The notes beneath the pieces were generated by a model that was given only the letters and a program-made list of their open reading frames with translations, made no database searches and was not told the origin of the DNA. Source: Gymnothorax reevesii (lineage: Eukaryota; Chordata; Actinopteri; Anguilliformes; Muraenidae). From it: DNA of 64,000 bases. The stretch lies in the NCBI GenBank assembly GCA_029721435.1, contig CM056582.1, positions 36,600,611-36,664,610 on the forward strand, written 5' to 3'. This document shows positions 26,098 to 39,468 of this stretch, in pieces (the first letter of the stretch is position 1; every line of letters starts with the position of its first letter). The translations under genes and the position numbers were made by a program.

Positions 26098-29000
26098 CTG
26101 TGTGTTGATTTGAATATTCCAGCACTCTAGAGACAGAATGCGTCTTCTTTGTGTCTTGATTTGAATATTCCAGCACTCTCGAGACAGAATGCCTCTTCCC
26201 TGTGTGTTGATTTGAATATTCCAGCACTCTAGTAACAGAATGCATCTTCCCTGTGTGTTGATTCTAATATTTCAGCACGTTCGTGACAGAATGCATCTTC
26301 TCTGCGTGTTGATTCGAATATTCCAGCACTCTAGTGAAAGAATGAATCTTCCCTGTGTGTTGATTTGAATATTCCAGCTCTATAGTGACAGAATGCATCT
26401 TCCATGTATGTTGATTTGAATATTCCAGCACTCTAGTTACAGAATGCATCTTCTCTGTGTGTTGGTTTGAATATTCTAGCACTCTAGTGACAGAATGCAT
26501 CTTCCCTGTGTGTTGATTTGAATATTCCAGCACTATAGAGATGGAATGCATCTTCCCTGTGTGTTGATTTGAATATTCCAGCAGTATAGTGACAGAATGC
26601 ATCTTCTCTGTGTTGATTTGAATATTTCAGCACTCTAGTGACAGAATGCATCTTCCCTGTGTGTTGATTTGAATATTCCAGCACTCTAGTGACTGAATGC
26701 ATCTTCCCTTTGTTTTGATTTGAATATTTCAGCATCCTGGAGACAGAATGCATCTTCCCTGTGTGTTGATTTAAATATTACAGAACTCTAGTGAAAGAAT
26801 CATCTTCCTTTTGTGTTGATATGACTATTCCAGAACGATAGTGATAGAATGCATCTTCCCTGTGTGTTGATTTGAATATTCCAGCAGTATAGTGACAGAA
26901 TGCATCTTCTCTGTGTTGATTTGAATATTTCAGCACTCTAGTGACAGAATGGATCTTCCCTGTGTGTTGATTTGAATATTCCAGCACTCTAGTGACTGAG
27001 TGCATCTTCCCTTTGTGTTGATTTGAATATTTCAGCATCCTAGAGACAGAATGCCTCTTCCCTGTGTGTTGATTTAAATATTACAGAACTCTAGTGAAAG
27101 AATCATCTTCCTTTTGTGTTGATATGACTATTCCAGCACTCTAGTGACAGAATGTATCTTCCCTGTGTGTTGATTTCAATATTCCAGCACTAAAGGGACA
27201 GAAGGCATCTTCCATGTTTGTTGATTTGAATATTCCAACACTCTAGTGACAGAATGCATCTTCCCTGTGTGTTGATTCGAATATTCCAGCACTTTTGTGA
27301 CAGAATGCATCTTCTCTGCATGTTGATTCGAATATTCCAGCACTCTAGTGAAAGAATGTATCTTCCCTGTGTGTTGATTTCAATATTCCATCACTATCGG
27401 GACAGAATGCATCTTCTTTGTGTGTTGATTTGAATATTCCATCTCTATAGTGACAGAATGCATCTTCTTTGTGTGTTGATTTGAATATTCCAAAGCACTA
27501 GAGACAGAATGTGTCTTCTCTGTGTGTTGATTCGAAAATTCCAGCACTCCAGTGACAGAATGCATCTTTTCTGTGTGTTGATTTGAATATTTTAGCACAC
27601 TTGTGACAGAATGCATCTTCCCTGTGTGTTGCTTTGAATATTTCAGCACTCCAGTGACAGAATGCATCTTCCCTGTGTGTTTATTTGAATATTCCAGCAT
27701 CGTAGAGACAGAGTGCATCTTCCCTGTGTGTTGATTCGAATATTACAGCACTGTAGTGACAGAATGCATCATCCCTGTGTGTTGATTTGAATATTCCAAC
27801 ATTCTAGTGACAGAATGCATCTTCCCTGTGTGTTGATTTGAATATTCCAGCACTTTTGTGACAAGTGCATCTTCTCTGCATGTTGATTCGAATATTCCAG
27901 CACTCTAGTGAAAGACTGTATCTTCCCTGTGTGTTGATTTCAATATTCCATCACTATCGGTACAGAATGCATCTTCTTAGTGTGTTGATTTTAATATTCC
28001 AGCTTTATAGTGACAGAATGCATCTTCCCTGTGTGTTGATTTGAATATTCCAGCACGTTCGTGACAGAATGCATCTTCTCTGCGTGTTGATCGAATATTC
28101 CAGCACTCTAGTGAAAGAATGTCTCTTCCCTGTGTGTTGATTTTAATATTCCACCACTCTAGTGACAGAATGCATCTTCGTTGTTTGTTGATTTGAATAT
28201 TCCAGCACTCTAGTGACAGAATGCATCTTCTTTGTGTGTTGATTTGAATATTCCAGCACTGCAGAGACAGAAGGCATCTTCCCTGTGTGTTGATTTGAAT
28301 ATTCCAGCACTCTAGTGACAGAATGTATCTTCTCTGTGTGTTGATTTGAATATTCCAGCACTGTAGGGACAGAATGCGTCTTCCCTGTGTGTTGATTTGA
28401 ATATCCCAGCACTCTAGTGACAGAATGCATCTTCCCTGTGTGTTGATTAAAATATTGTAGTACTCCAGTGAAAGAATGCATCTTCCTTGTGTGTTGATTT
28501 GAATATTCCAGCACTCAAGTGACAGAATGCATCTTCCCTGTGTGTTGATTTGAATAATCCAGGACTCTAGTGACAGAATGCATCTTCCCTGTGTGCTGAT
28601 TTAAATATTACAGCACTCTAGTGACAGAATGCCTCTTCCCTGTCTGTTGATTTGAATTTTCCATTACTTTAGAAACAGAATGCAGCTTCCCTGTCTGTTG
28701 ATTTGACTGTTCCAGCACGATAGTGACAGAATGCATCTTCTCTGTGTGTTGATTTGAATATTCCATCATTATAGTGACAGAATGCATCTTCTCTGTGTGT
28801 TGATTTGAATATTCCAGCACTCTAGTGACAGAATGCATCTTCCCTGTGTGTTGATTTAAATATTCAAGCACTCTAGTGACAGAATTCATCTTCCCTGTGT
28901 GTTGATTTGAATATTCCAGCAGTATAGTGACAGAATGCATCTTCTCTGTGTTGATTTGAATATTTCAGCACTCTAGTGACAGAATGCATCTTCCCTGTGT

Positions 29001-30420
29001 GTTGATTTGAATATTCCAGCACTTTAGTGACTGGATGCATCTTCCCTTTGTGTTGATTTGAATATTTCAGCATCCTAGAGACAGAATGCATCTTCCCTGT
29101 GTGTTGATTTAAATATAACAGAACTCTAGTGAAAGAATCATCTTCCTTTTGTGTTGATATGACTATTCCAGCACGATAGTGATAAAATGCATCTTCTCTG
29201 TGTGTGATTTGAATATTCCAGCACTCTAGTGACAAAATGCATCTTCCTTGTGTGTTGATATGACTGTTCCAGCACTATAGTGACAGAATGCATCTTCTCG
29301 GTGTGTTGATTTGAATATTGCAGCACTCTAGTGACAGAATGCATCTTCCCTGTTTAATGATTTGAATATGACAGCACTCTCGTGACAGAATGCATCTCCC
29401 CTGTGTGTTGGTTTGAATATTCCAGCACGCTAGTGACTGAATGCATCTTCCCTTTGTGTGAAGTTGAATATTTCAGCATCCGAGAGACAGAATGCATCTT
29501 CCATGTTTGTTGATTTGAAAATTCCAGCACTCTAGTGACAGAATAAATTTGCCCTGTGTGTTGATTTTAATATTCCAACACTTTTGTGACAGAATGCATC
29601 TTCTCTGCATGTTGATTCGAATATTAGAGCACTCTAGTGAAAGAATGTATCTTCCCGGTGTGTTGATTTCAATATTCCACCACTATAGGGACAGAATGCA
29701 TCTTCTTTGTGTGTTGATTTGAATATTCCAGCTCTAAAGTGACAGAATGCATCTTCTCTGTGTGTTGATTTGAATATTCCAGCACTCTAGAGACAGAATG
29801 CATCTTCTCTGTGTGTTGATTCGAAAATTCCAGCACTCGAGTGACAGAATGCATCTTCTCTGTGTGTTGATTTGAATATTCCAGCTCTATAGTGATAGAA
29901 TGCATCTTCCCTGTATGTTGATTTGAATATTCCAGCACTCTAGTTTCAGAATGCATCTTCTCTGTGTGTTGACTTGAATATTCTAGCACTCTAGTGACAG
30001 AAGGCATCTTCCATGTTTGTTGATTTGAATATTCCAGCACTCTAGTGACAGAATGCATCTTCTCTGTGTGTTGATTTGAATATTCCAGCACTGTAGGGAC
30101 AGAATGCGTCTTCCCTGTGTGTTGATTTGAATATCCCAGCACTCTAGTGACAGAATGCATCTTCCCTGTGTGTTGATTAAAATATTGTAGTACTCCAGTG
30201 AAAGAATGCATCTTCCTTGTGTGTTGATTTGAATATTCCAGCACTCTAGTGACAGAATGCATCTTCCTTGTGTGCTGATTTAAATATTACAGCACTCTAG
30301 TGACAGAATGCCTCTTCCCTGTGTGTTGATTTGAATTTTCCATTACTTTAGAAACAGAATGCAGCTTCCCTGTCTGTTGATTTGACTGTTCCAGCACGAT
30401 AGTGACAGAATGCATCTTCT
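26098..30420 (+). repeat. 4,323-bp higher-order repeat, copy 1
   Basis: This is the second-longest block that is tandemly repeated here, at 85 monomers less 12 bases. The next copy starts at 30421. The start is fixed by TTCCCTG here against TTCTCTG at the second copy. It contains the TATCGGGAC monomer (near 27395), CCAAAGCACTAG, TATCGGTAC (near 27957), GTTGATCGAAT, CATCTTCGTTG, GATTAAAATATTGTAG and CTGTTTAATG. Private changes against copy 2 include GTTGGTTTGAATATTC near 26462, CACTCAAGTGAC near 28511, GAATAATCC near 28552, GACTGGATG near 29031 and GAATAAATTTG near 29542. Confidence 0.93.
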
Positions 30421-33400
30421 CTGTGTGTTGATTTGAATATTCCAGCACTCTAGAGACAGAATGCGTCTTCTTTGTGTCTTGATTTGAATATTCCAGCACT
30501 CTAGAGACAGAATGCCTCTTCCCTGTGTGTTGATTTGAATATTCCAGCACTCTAGTAACAGAATGCATCTTCCCTGTGTGTTGATTCTAATATTTCAGCA
30601 CGTTCGTGACAGAATGCATCTTCTCTGCGTGTTGATTCGAATATTCCAGCACTCTAGTGAAAGAATGAATCTTCCCTGTGTGTTGATTTGAATATTCCAG
30701 CTCTATAGTGACAGAATGCATCTTCCATGTATGTTGATTTGAATATTCCAGCACTCTAGTTACAGAATGCATCTTCTCTGTGTGTTGATTTGAATATTCT
30801 AGCACTCTAGTGACAGAATGCATCTTCCCTGTGTGTTGATTTGAATATTCCAGCACTATAGAGATGGAATGCATCTTCCCTGTGTGTTGATTTGAATATT
30901 CCAGCAGTATAGTGACAGAATGCATCTTCTCTGTGTTGATTTGAATATTTCAGCACTCTAGTGACAGAATGCATCTTCCCTGTGTGTTGATTTGAATATT
31001 CCAGCACTCTAGTGACTGAATGCATCTTCCCTTTGTTTTGATTTGAATATTTCAGCATCCTGGAGACAGAATGCATCTTCCCTGTGTGTTGATTTAAATA
31101 TTACAGAACTCTAGTGAAAGAATCATCTTCCTTTTGTGTTGATATGACTATTCCAGAACGATAGTGATAGAATGCATCTTCCCTGTGTGTTGATTTGAAT
31201 ATTCCAGCAGTATAGTGACAGAATGCATCTTCTCTGTGTTGATTTGAATATTTCAGCACTCTAGTGACAGAATGGATCTTCCCTGTGTGTTGATTTGAAT
31301 ATTCCAGCACTCTAGTGACTGAGTGCATCTTCCCTTTGTGTTGATTTGAATATTTCAGCATCCTAGAGACAGAATGCCTCTTCCCTGTGTGTTGATTTAA
31401 ATATTACAGAACTCTAGTGAAAGAATCATCTTCCTTTTGTGTTGATATGACTATTCCAGAACGATAGTGATAGAATGCATCTTCCCTGTGTGTTGATTTG
31501 AATATTCCAGCAGTATAGTGACAGAATGCATCTTCTCTGTGTTGATTTGAATATTTCAGCACTCTAGTGACAGAATGTATCTTCCCTGTGTGTTGATTTC
31601 AATATTCCAGCACTAAAGGGACAGAAGGCATCTTCCATGTTTGTTGATTTGAATATTCCAACACTCTAGTGACAGAATGCATCTTCCCTGTGTGTTGATT
31701 CGAATATTCCAGCACTTTTGTGACAGAATGCATCTTCTCTGCATGTTGATTCGAATATTCCAGCACTCTAGTGAAAGAATGTATCTTCCCTGTGTGTTGA
31801 TTTCAATATTCCATCACTATCGGGACAGAATGCATCTTCTTTGTGTGTTGATTTGAATATTCCATCTCTATAGTGACAGAATGCATCTTCTTTGTGTGTT
31901 GATTTGAATATTCCAAAGCACTAGAGACAGAATGTGTCTTCTCTGTGTGTTGATTCGAAAATTCCAGCACTCCAGTGACAGAATGCATCTTTTCTGTGTG
32001 TTGATTTGAATATTTTAGCACACTTGTGACAGAATGCATCTTCCCTGTGTGTTGCTTTGAATATTTCAGCACTCCAGTGACAGAATGCATCTTCCCTGTG
32101 TGTTTATTTGAATATTCCAGCATCGTAGAGACAGAGTGCATCTTCCCTGTGTGTTGATTCGAATATTACAGCACTGTAGTGACAGAATGCATCATCCCTG
32201 TGTGTTGATTTGAATATTCCAACATTCTAGTGACAGAATGCATCTTCCCTGTGTGTTGATTTGAATATTCCAGCACTTTTGTGACAAGTGCATCTTCTCT
32301 GCATGTTGATTCGAATATTCCAGCACTCTAGTGAAAGACTGTATCTTCCCTGTGTGTTGATTTCAATATTCCATCACTATCGGTACAGAATGCATCTTCT
32401 TAGTGTGTTGATTTTAATATTCCAGCTTTATAGTGACAGAATGCATCTTCCCTGTGTGTTGATTTGAATATTCCAGCACGTTCGTGACAGAATGCATCTT
32501 CTCTGCGTGTTGATCGAATATTCCAGCACTCTAGTGAAAGAATGTCTCTTCCCTGTGTGTTGATTTTAATATTCCACCACTCTAGTGACAGAATGCATCT
32601 TCGTTGTTTGTTGATTTGAATATTCCAGCACTCTAGTGACAGAATGCATCTTCTTTGTGTGTTGATTTGAATATTCCAGCACTGCAGAGACAGAAGGCAT
32701 CTTCCCTGTGTGTTGATTTGAATATTCCAGCACTCTAGTGACAGAATGTATCTTCTCTGTGTGTTGATTTGAATATTCCAGCACTGTAGGGACAGAATGC
32801 GTCTTCCCTGTGTGTTGATTTGAATATCCCAGCACTCTAGTGACAGAATGCATCTTCCCTGTGTGTTGATTAAAATATTGTAGTACTCCAGTGAAAGAAT
32901 GCATCTTCCTTGTGTGTTGATTTGAATATTCCAGCACTCTAGTGACAGAATGCATCTTCCCTGTGTGTTGATTTGAATATTCCAGGACTCTAGTGACAGA
33001 ATGCATCTTCCCTGTGTGCTGATTTAAATATTACAGCACTCTAGTGACAGAATGCCTCTTCCCTGTGTGTTGATTTGAATTTTCCATTACTTTAGAAACA
33101 GAATGCAGCTTCCCTGTCTGTTGATTTGACTGTTCCAGCACGATAGTGACAGAATGCATCTTCTCTGTGTGTTGATTTGAATATTCCATCATTATAGTGA
33201 CAGAATGCATCTTCTCTGTGTGTTGATTTGAATATTCCAGCACTCTAGTGACAGGATGCATCTTCCCTGTGTGTTGATTTAAATATTCAAGCACTCTAGT
33301 GACAGAATTCATCTTCCCTGTGTGTTGATTTGAATATTCCAGCAGTATAGTGACAGAATGCATCTTCTCTGTGTTGATTTGAATATTTCAGCACTCTAGT

Positions 33401-34843
33401 GACAGAATGCATCTTCCCTGTGTGTTGATTTGAATATTCCAGCACTTTAGTGACTGAATGCATCTTCCCTTTGTGTTGATTTGAATATTTCAGCATCCTA
33501 GAGACAGAATGCATCTTCCCTGTGTGTTGATTTAAATATAACAGAACTCTAGTGAAAGAATCATCTTCCTTTTGTGTTGATATGACTATTCCAGCACGAT
33601 AGTGATAAAATGCATCTTCTCTGTGTGTGATTTGAATATTCCAGCACTCTAGTGACAAAATGCATCTTCCTTGTGTGTTGATATGACTGTTCCAGCACTA
33701 TAGTGACAGAATGCATCTTCTCGGTGTGTTGATTTGAATATTGCAGCACTCTAGTGACAGAATGCATCTTCCCTGTTTAATGATTTGAATATGACAGCAC
33801 TCTCGTGACAGAATGCATCTCCCCTGTGTGTTGGTTTGAATATTCCAGCACGCTAGTGACTGAATGCATCTTCCCTTTGTGTGAAGTTGAATATTTCAGC
33901 ATCCGAGAGACAGAATGCATCTTCCATGTTTGTTGATTTGAAAATTCCAGCACTCTAGTGACAGAATACATTTGCCCTGTGTGTTGATTTTAATATTCCA
34001 ACACTTTTGTGACAGAATGCATCTTCTCTGCATGTTGATTCGAATATTAGAGCACTCTAGTGAAAGAATGTATCTTCCCGGTGTGTTGATTTCAATATTC
34101 CACCACTATAGGGACAGAATGCATCTTCTTTGTGTGTTGATTTGAATATTCCAGCTCTAAAGTGACAGAATGCATCTTCTCTGTGTGTTGATTTGAATAT
34201 TCCAGCACTCTAGAGACAGAATGCATCTTCTCTGTGTGTTGATTCGAAAATTCCAGCACTCGAGTGACAGAATGCATCTTCTCTGTGTGTTGATTTGAAT
34301 ATTCCAGCTCTATAGTGATAGAATGCATCTTCCCTGTATGTTGATTTGAATATTCCAGCACTCTAGTTTCAGAATGCATCTTCTCTGTGTGTTGACTTGA
34401 ATATTCTAGCACTCTAGTGACAGAAGGCATCTTCCATGTTTGTTGATTTGAATATTCCAGCACTCTAGTGACAGAATGCATCTTCTCTGTGTGTTGATTT
34501 GAATATTCCAGCACTGTAGGGACAGAATGCGTCTTCCCTGTGTGTTGATTTGAATATCCCAGCACTCTAGTGACAGAATGCATCTTCCCTGTGTGTTGAT
34601 TAAAATATTGTAGTACTCCAGTGAAAGAATGCATCTTCCTTGTGTGTTGATTTGAATATTCCAGCACTCTAGTGACAGAATGCATCTTCCTTGTGTGCTG
34701 ATTTAAATATTACAGCACTCTAGTGACAGAATGCCTCTTCCCTGTGTGTTGATTTGAATTTTCCATTACTTTAGAAACAGAATGCAGCTTCCCTGTCTGT
34801 TGATTTGACTGTTCCAGCACGATAGTGACAGAATGCATCTTCT
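30421..34843 (+). repeat. 4,423-bp higher-order repeat, copy 2 with 100-bp insertion
   Basis: This is the second copy of the 26098 unit. Displacement is 4,323 bp up to about 31,455 and 4,423 bp after about 31,560. The extra 100 bp is exactly one 51-bp monomer plus one 49-bp CTCTGTGTTG monomer, so copy 2 has 87 monomers. I count about eight single-base differences from copy 1 outside the insertion. Homology ends at 34843, where AATATTCCATCATTATAG replaces AATATTCCAGCACTCTAG. Confidence 0.93.
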
Positions 34844-37800
34844 CTGTGTGTTGATTTGAATATTCCATCATTATAGTGACAGAATGCATCTTCTCTGTGT
34901 GTTGATTTGAATATTCCAGCACTCTAGTGACAGAATGCATCTTCCCTGTGTGTTGATTTAAATATTCAAGCACTCTAGTGACAGAATTCATCTTCCCTGT
35001 GTGTTGATTTGAATATTCCAGCAGTATAGTGACAGAATGCATCTTCTCTGTGTTGATTTGAATATTTCAGCACTCTAGTGACAGAATGCATCTTCCCTGT
35101 GTGTTGATTTGAATATTCCAGCACTTTAGTGACTTAATGCATCTTCCCTTTGTGTTGATTTGAATATTTCAGCATCCTAGAGACAGAATGCATCTTCCCT
35201 GTGTGTTGATTTAAATATTAGAGAACTCTAGTGAAAGAATCATCTTCCTTTTGTGTTGATATGACTATTCCAGCACGATAGTGATAGAATGCATCTTCTC
35301 TGTGTGTGATTTGAATATTCCAGCAATCTAGTGACAAAATGCATCTTCCTTGTGTGTTGATATGACTGTTCCAGCACTATAGTGACAGAATGCATCTTCT
35401 CGGTGTGTTGATTTGAATATTGCAGCACTCTAGTGACAGAATGCATCTTCCCTGTTTAATGATTTGAATATGACAGCACTCTCGTGACAGAATGCATCTC
35501 CCCTGTGTGTTGGTTTGAATATTCCAGCACGCTAGTGACTGAATGCATCTTCCCTTTGTGTTAAGTTGAATATTTCAGCATCCGAGAGACAGAATGCATC
35601 TTCCATGTTTGTTGATTTGAAAATTCCAGCACTCTAGTGACAGAATACATTTTCCCTGTGTGTTGATTTTAATATTCCAACACTTTTGTGACAGAATGCA
35701 TCTTCTCTGCATGTTGATTCGAATATTAGAGCACTCTAGTGAAAGAATGTATCTTCCCGGTGTGTTGATTTCAATATTCCACCACTATAGGGACAGAATG
35801 CATCTTCTTTGTGTGTTGATTTGAATATTCCAGCTCTAAAGTGACAGAATGCATCTTCTCTGTGTGTTGATTTGAATATTCCAGCACTCAAGAGACAGAA
35901 TGCGTCTTCTCTGTGTGTTGATTCGAAAATTCCAGCACTCGAGTGACAGAATGCATCTTCTCTGTGTGTTGATTTGAATATTCCAGCTCTATAGTGACAG
36001 AATGCATCTTCCCTGTATGTTGATTTGAATATTCCAGCACTCTAGTTTCAGAATGCATCTTCTCTGTGTGTTGATTTGAATATTCTAGCACTCTAGTGAC
36101 AGAATGCATCTTCCCTGTGTGTTGATTTGAATATTCCAGCACTATAGGACGGAATGCATCTTCCCTGTGTGTTGATTTGAATATAATAGCGCTCTCGTGA
36201 CAGAATGCATCTTCCCTGTTTGTTGATTTGAATATTCCAGCACGTTCGTGACAGAATGCATCTTCTCTGCGTGTTGATTCGAATATTCCAGCACTGTAGT
36301 GAAAGAATGTATCTTCCCTGTGTGTTGATTTCAATATTCCACCACAATAGTGACAGAATGCATCTTCTTTGTGTGTTGATTTGAATATTCCAACACTCTA
36401 GTGACAGAATGCATCTTCCCCGTGTGTTGATTTGAATATTCCAGCACTTTCGTGACAGAATGCATCTTCTCTGCATGTTGATTCGAATATTCCAACTCTA
36501 TAGTGACAGAATGCATCTTCCCTGTGTGTTGATTTCAATATTCCACCACTATAGTGACAGAAGGCATCTTCTTTGTTTGTTGATTTGAATATTCCAGCTC
36601 TATAGTGACAGAATGCATCTTCTCTGTGTGTTGATTTGAATATTCCAGCACTTTCGTGACAGAATGCATCGTCTTTGTTTGTGGATTTGAATATTCCAGC
36701 TCTATAGTGACAGAATGCATCATCTCTGTGTGTTGATTTGAATATTCCAGCACTCTAGAGACAGAATGCCTCTTCCCTGTGTGTTGATTTGAATATTCCA
36801 GCATTCTAGTGACAGAATGCATCTTCTCTGTGTGTTGATTTGAATATTCCAGCACTCTAGAGACAGAATGCGTCTTCTTTGTGTGTTGATTTGAATATTC
36901 CAGCACTCTAGAGACAGAATGCCTCTTCCCTGTGTGTTGATTTGAATATTCCAGCACTCTAGTAACAGAATGCATCTTCCCTGTGTGTTGATTCTAATAT
37001 TTCAGCACGTTCGTGACAGAATGCATCTTCTCTGCGTGTTGATTCGAATCCTCCAGCACTCTAGTGAAAGAATGAATCTTCCCTGTGTGTTGATTTGAAT
37101 ATTCCAGCTCTATAGTGACAGAATGCATCTTCCATGTATGTTGATTTGAATATTCCAGCACTCTAGTTACAGAATGCATCTTCTCTGTGTGTTGATTTGA
37201 ATATTCTAGCACTCTAGTGACAGAATGCATCTTCCCTGTGTGTTGATTTGAATATTCCAGCACTATAGAGATGGAATGCATCTTCCCTGTGTGTTGATTT
37301 GAATATTCCAGCAGTATAGTGACAGAATGCATCTTCTCTGTGTTGATTTGAATATTTCAGCACTCTAGTGACAGAATGCATCTTCCCTGTGTGTTGATTT
37401 GAATATTCCAGCACTCTAGTGACTGAATGCATCTTCCCTTTGTTTTGATTTGAATATTTCAGCATCCTAGAGACAGAATGCATCTTCCCTGTGTGTTGAT
37501 TTAAATATTACAGAACTCTAGTGAAAGAATCATCTTCCTTTTGTGTTGATATGACTATTCCAGAACGATAGTGATAGAATGCATCTTCCCTGTGTGTTGA
37601 TTTGAATATTCCAGCAGTATAGTGACAGAATGCATCTTCTTTGTGTTGATTTGAATATTTCAGCACTCTAGTGACAGAATGCATCTTCCCTGTGTGTTGA
37701 TTTGAATATTCCAGCACTCTAGTGACTGAGTGCATCTTCCCTTTGTGTTGATTTGAATATTTCAGCATCCTAGAGACAGAATGCATCTTCCCTGTGTGTT

Positions 37801-38500
37801 GATTTAAATATTACAGAACTCTAGTGAAAGAATCATCTTCCTTTAGTGTTGATATGACTATTCCAGCACTCTAGTGACAGAATGTGTCTTCCCTGTGTGT
37901 TGATTTCAATATTCCAGCACTAAAGGGACAGAAGGCATCTTCCATGTTTGTTGATTTGAATATTCCAACACTCTAGCGACAGAATGCATCTTCCCTGTGT
38001 GTTGATTTGAATATTCCAGCACTTTTGTGACAAGTGCATCTTCTCTGCATGTTGATTCGAATATTCCAGCACTCTAGTGAAAGACTGTATCTTCCCTGTG
38101 TGTTGATTTCAATATTCCATCACTATCGGTACAGAATGCATCTTCTTAGTGTGTTGATTTTAATATTCCAGCTTTATAGTGACAGAATGCATCTTCCCTG
38201 TGTGTTGATTTGAATATTCCAGCACGTTCGTGACAGAATGCATCTTCTTTGTGTGTTGATTCGAATATTCCAGCACTCTAGTGAAAGAATGTCTCTTCCC
38301 TGTGTGTTGATTTCAATATTCCACCACTATAGTGACAGAATGCATCTTCGTTGTTTGTTGATTTGAATATTCCAGCACTCTAGTGACAGAATGCATCTTC
38401 TTTGTGTGTTGATTTGAATATTCCAGCACTGCAGAGACAGAATGCATCTTCCCTGTGTGTTGATTTGAATATTCCAGCACTCTAGTGACAGAATGTATCT
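34844..38500 (+). repeat. Mosaic satellite block, related to 23.5-26 and 14-16 kb
   Basis: The block first follows 23.5-24.4 kb at displacement 11,339 bp, with one rather than two copies of the 812-bp module. It then follows 14.0-16.3 kb at about 21,769 bp. Near 36146 a CACTATAGGACGG monomer is one base short. At about 37,985-38,010 it skips 11 monomers relative to 19.5-20.1 kb (561 bp there), losing the TATCGGGAC monomer but keeping TATCGGTAC near 38125. The GAATCCTCC near 37048 is a rare triple change in the usually conserved GAATATTCC. No gene is seen. Confidence 0.82.
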
Positions 38501-39468
38501 TCCCTGTGTGTTGATTTCAATATTCCACCACAATAGTGACAGAATGGATCTTCTTTGTGTGTTGATTTGAATATTCCAACACTCTAGTGACAGAATGCAT
38601 CTTCCCCGTGTGTTGATTTGAATATTCCAGCACTTTCGTGACAGAATGCATCTTCTCTGCATGTTGATTCGAATATTCCAACTCTATAGTGACAGAATGC
38701 ATCTTCTCTGTGTGTTGATTTGAATATTCCAGCACTGTAGAGACAGAGTGCGTCTTCTCTGTGTGTTGATTTGAATATTCCAGCACTCTAGTGACACAAC
38801 GCATCTTCCCTGTGTGTTGATATCTATATTCCAGCACTATAGGGACAAAAGGCATCTTCCATGTTTGTTGATTTGAATATTCCGGCACTCTAGTGACAGA
38901 ATGCATCTTCTCTGTGTGTTGATTTGAATATTCCAGCACTCTAGTGACTGAATGCATCTTCCCTTTGTGTTGATTTGAATATTTCAGCATCCTAGAGACA
39001 GAATGCATCTTCCCTGTGTGTTGATTTAAATATTACAGAACTCTAGTGAAAGAATCATCTTCCTTTTGTGTTGATATGACTATTCCAGCACGATAGTGAT
39101 AGAATGCATCTTCTCTGTGTGTGATTTGAATATTCCAGCACTCTAGTGACAAAATGCATCTTCCTTGTGTGTTGATATGACTGTTCCAGCACTATAGTGA
39201 CAGAATGCATCTTCTCGATGTGTTGATTTGAATATTGCAGCACTCTAGTGATAGAATGCATCTTCCCTGTTTAATGATTTGAATATGACAGCACTCTCGT
39301 GACAGAATGCATCTCCCCTGTGTGTTGGTTTGAATATTCCAGCACGCTAGTGACTGAATGCATCTTCCCTTTGTGTTAATTTGAATATTTCAGCATCCGA
39401 GAGACAGAATGCATCTTCCATGTTTGTTGATTTGAAAATTCCAGCACTCTCGTGACAGAATGCATTTG
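38501..39468 (+). repeat. Satellite block returning to the left-domain monomer order
   Basis: From the CACCACAATAG monomer near 38525 the order is again that of the left domain (as at 3.99 and 7.7 kb): CAACACTC, TTCCCCGTG, TTTCGTG, CATGTTGATTCG and GATATCTATATTCC near 38821. It then passes through GAATCATC, TGTGTGTGATTT, CTTCTCGATG and CTGTTTAATG into the 5-kb unit. The TTCTCGATG variant near 39213 is shared with 3.61 and 6.97 kb only, which ties this block to the 3,359-bp units. No gene is seen. Confidence 0.82.
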
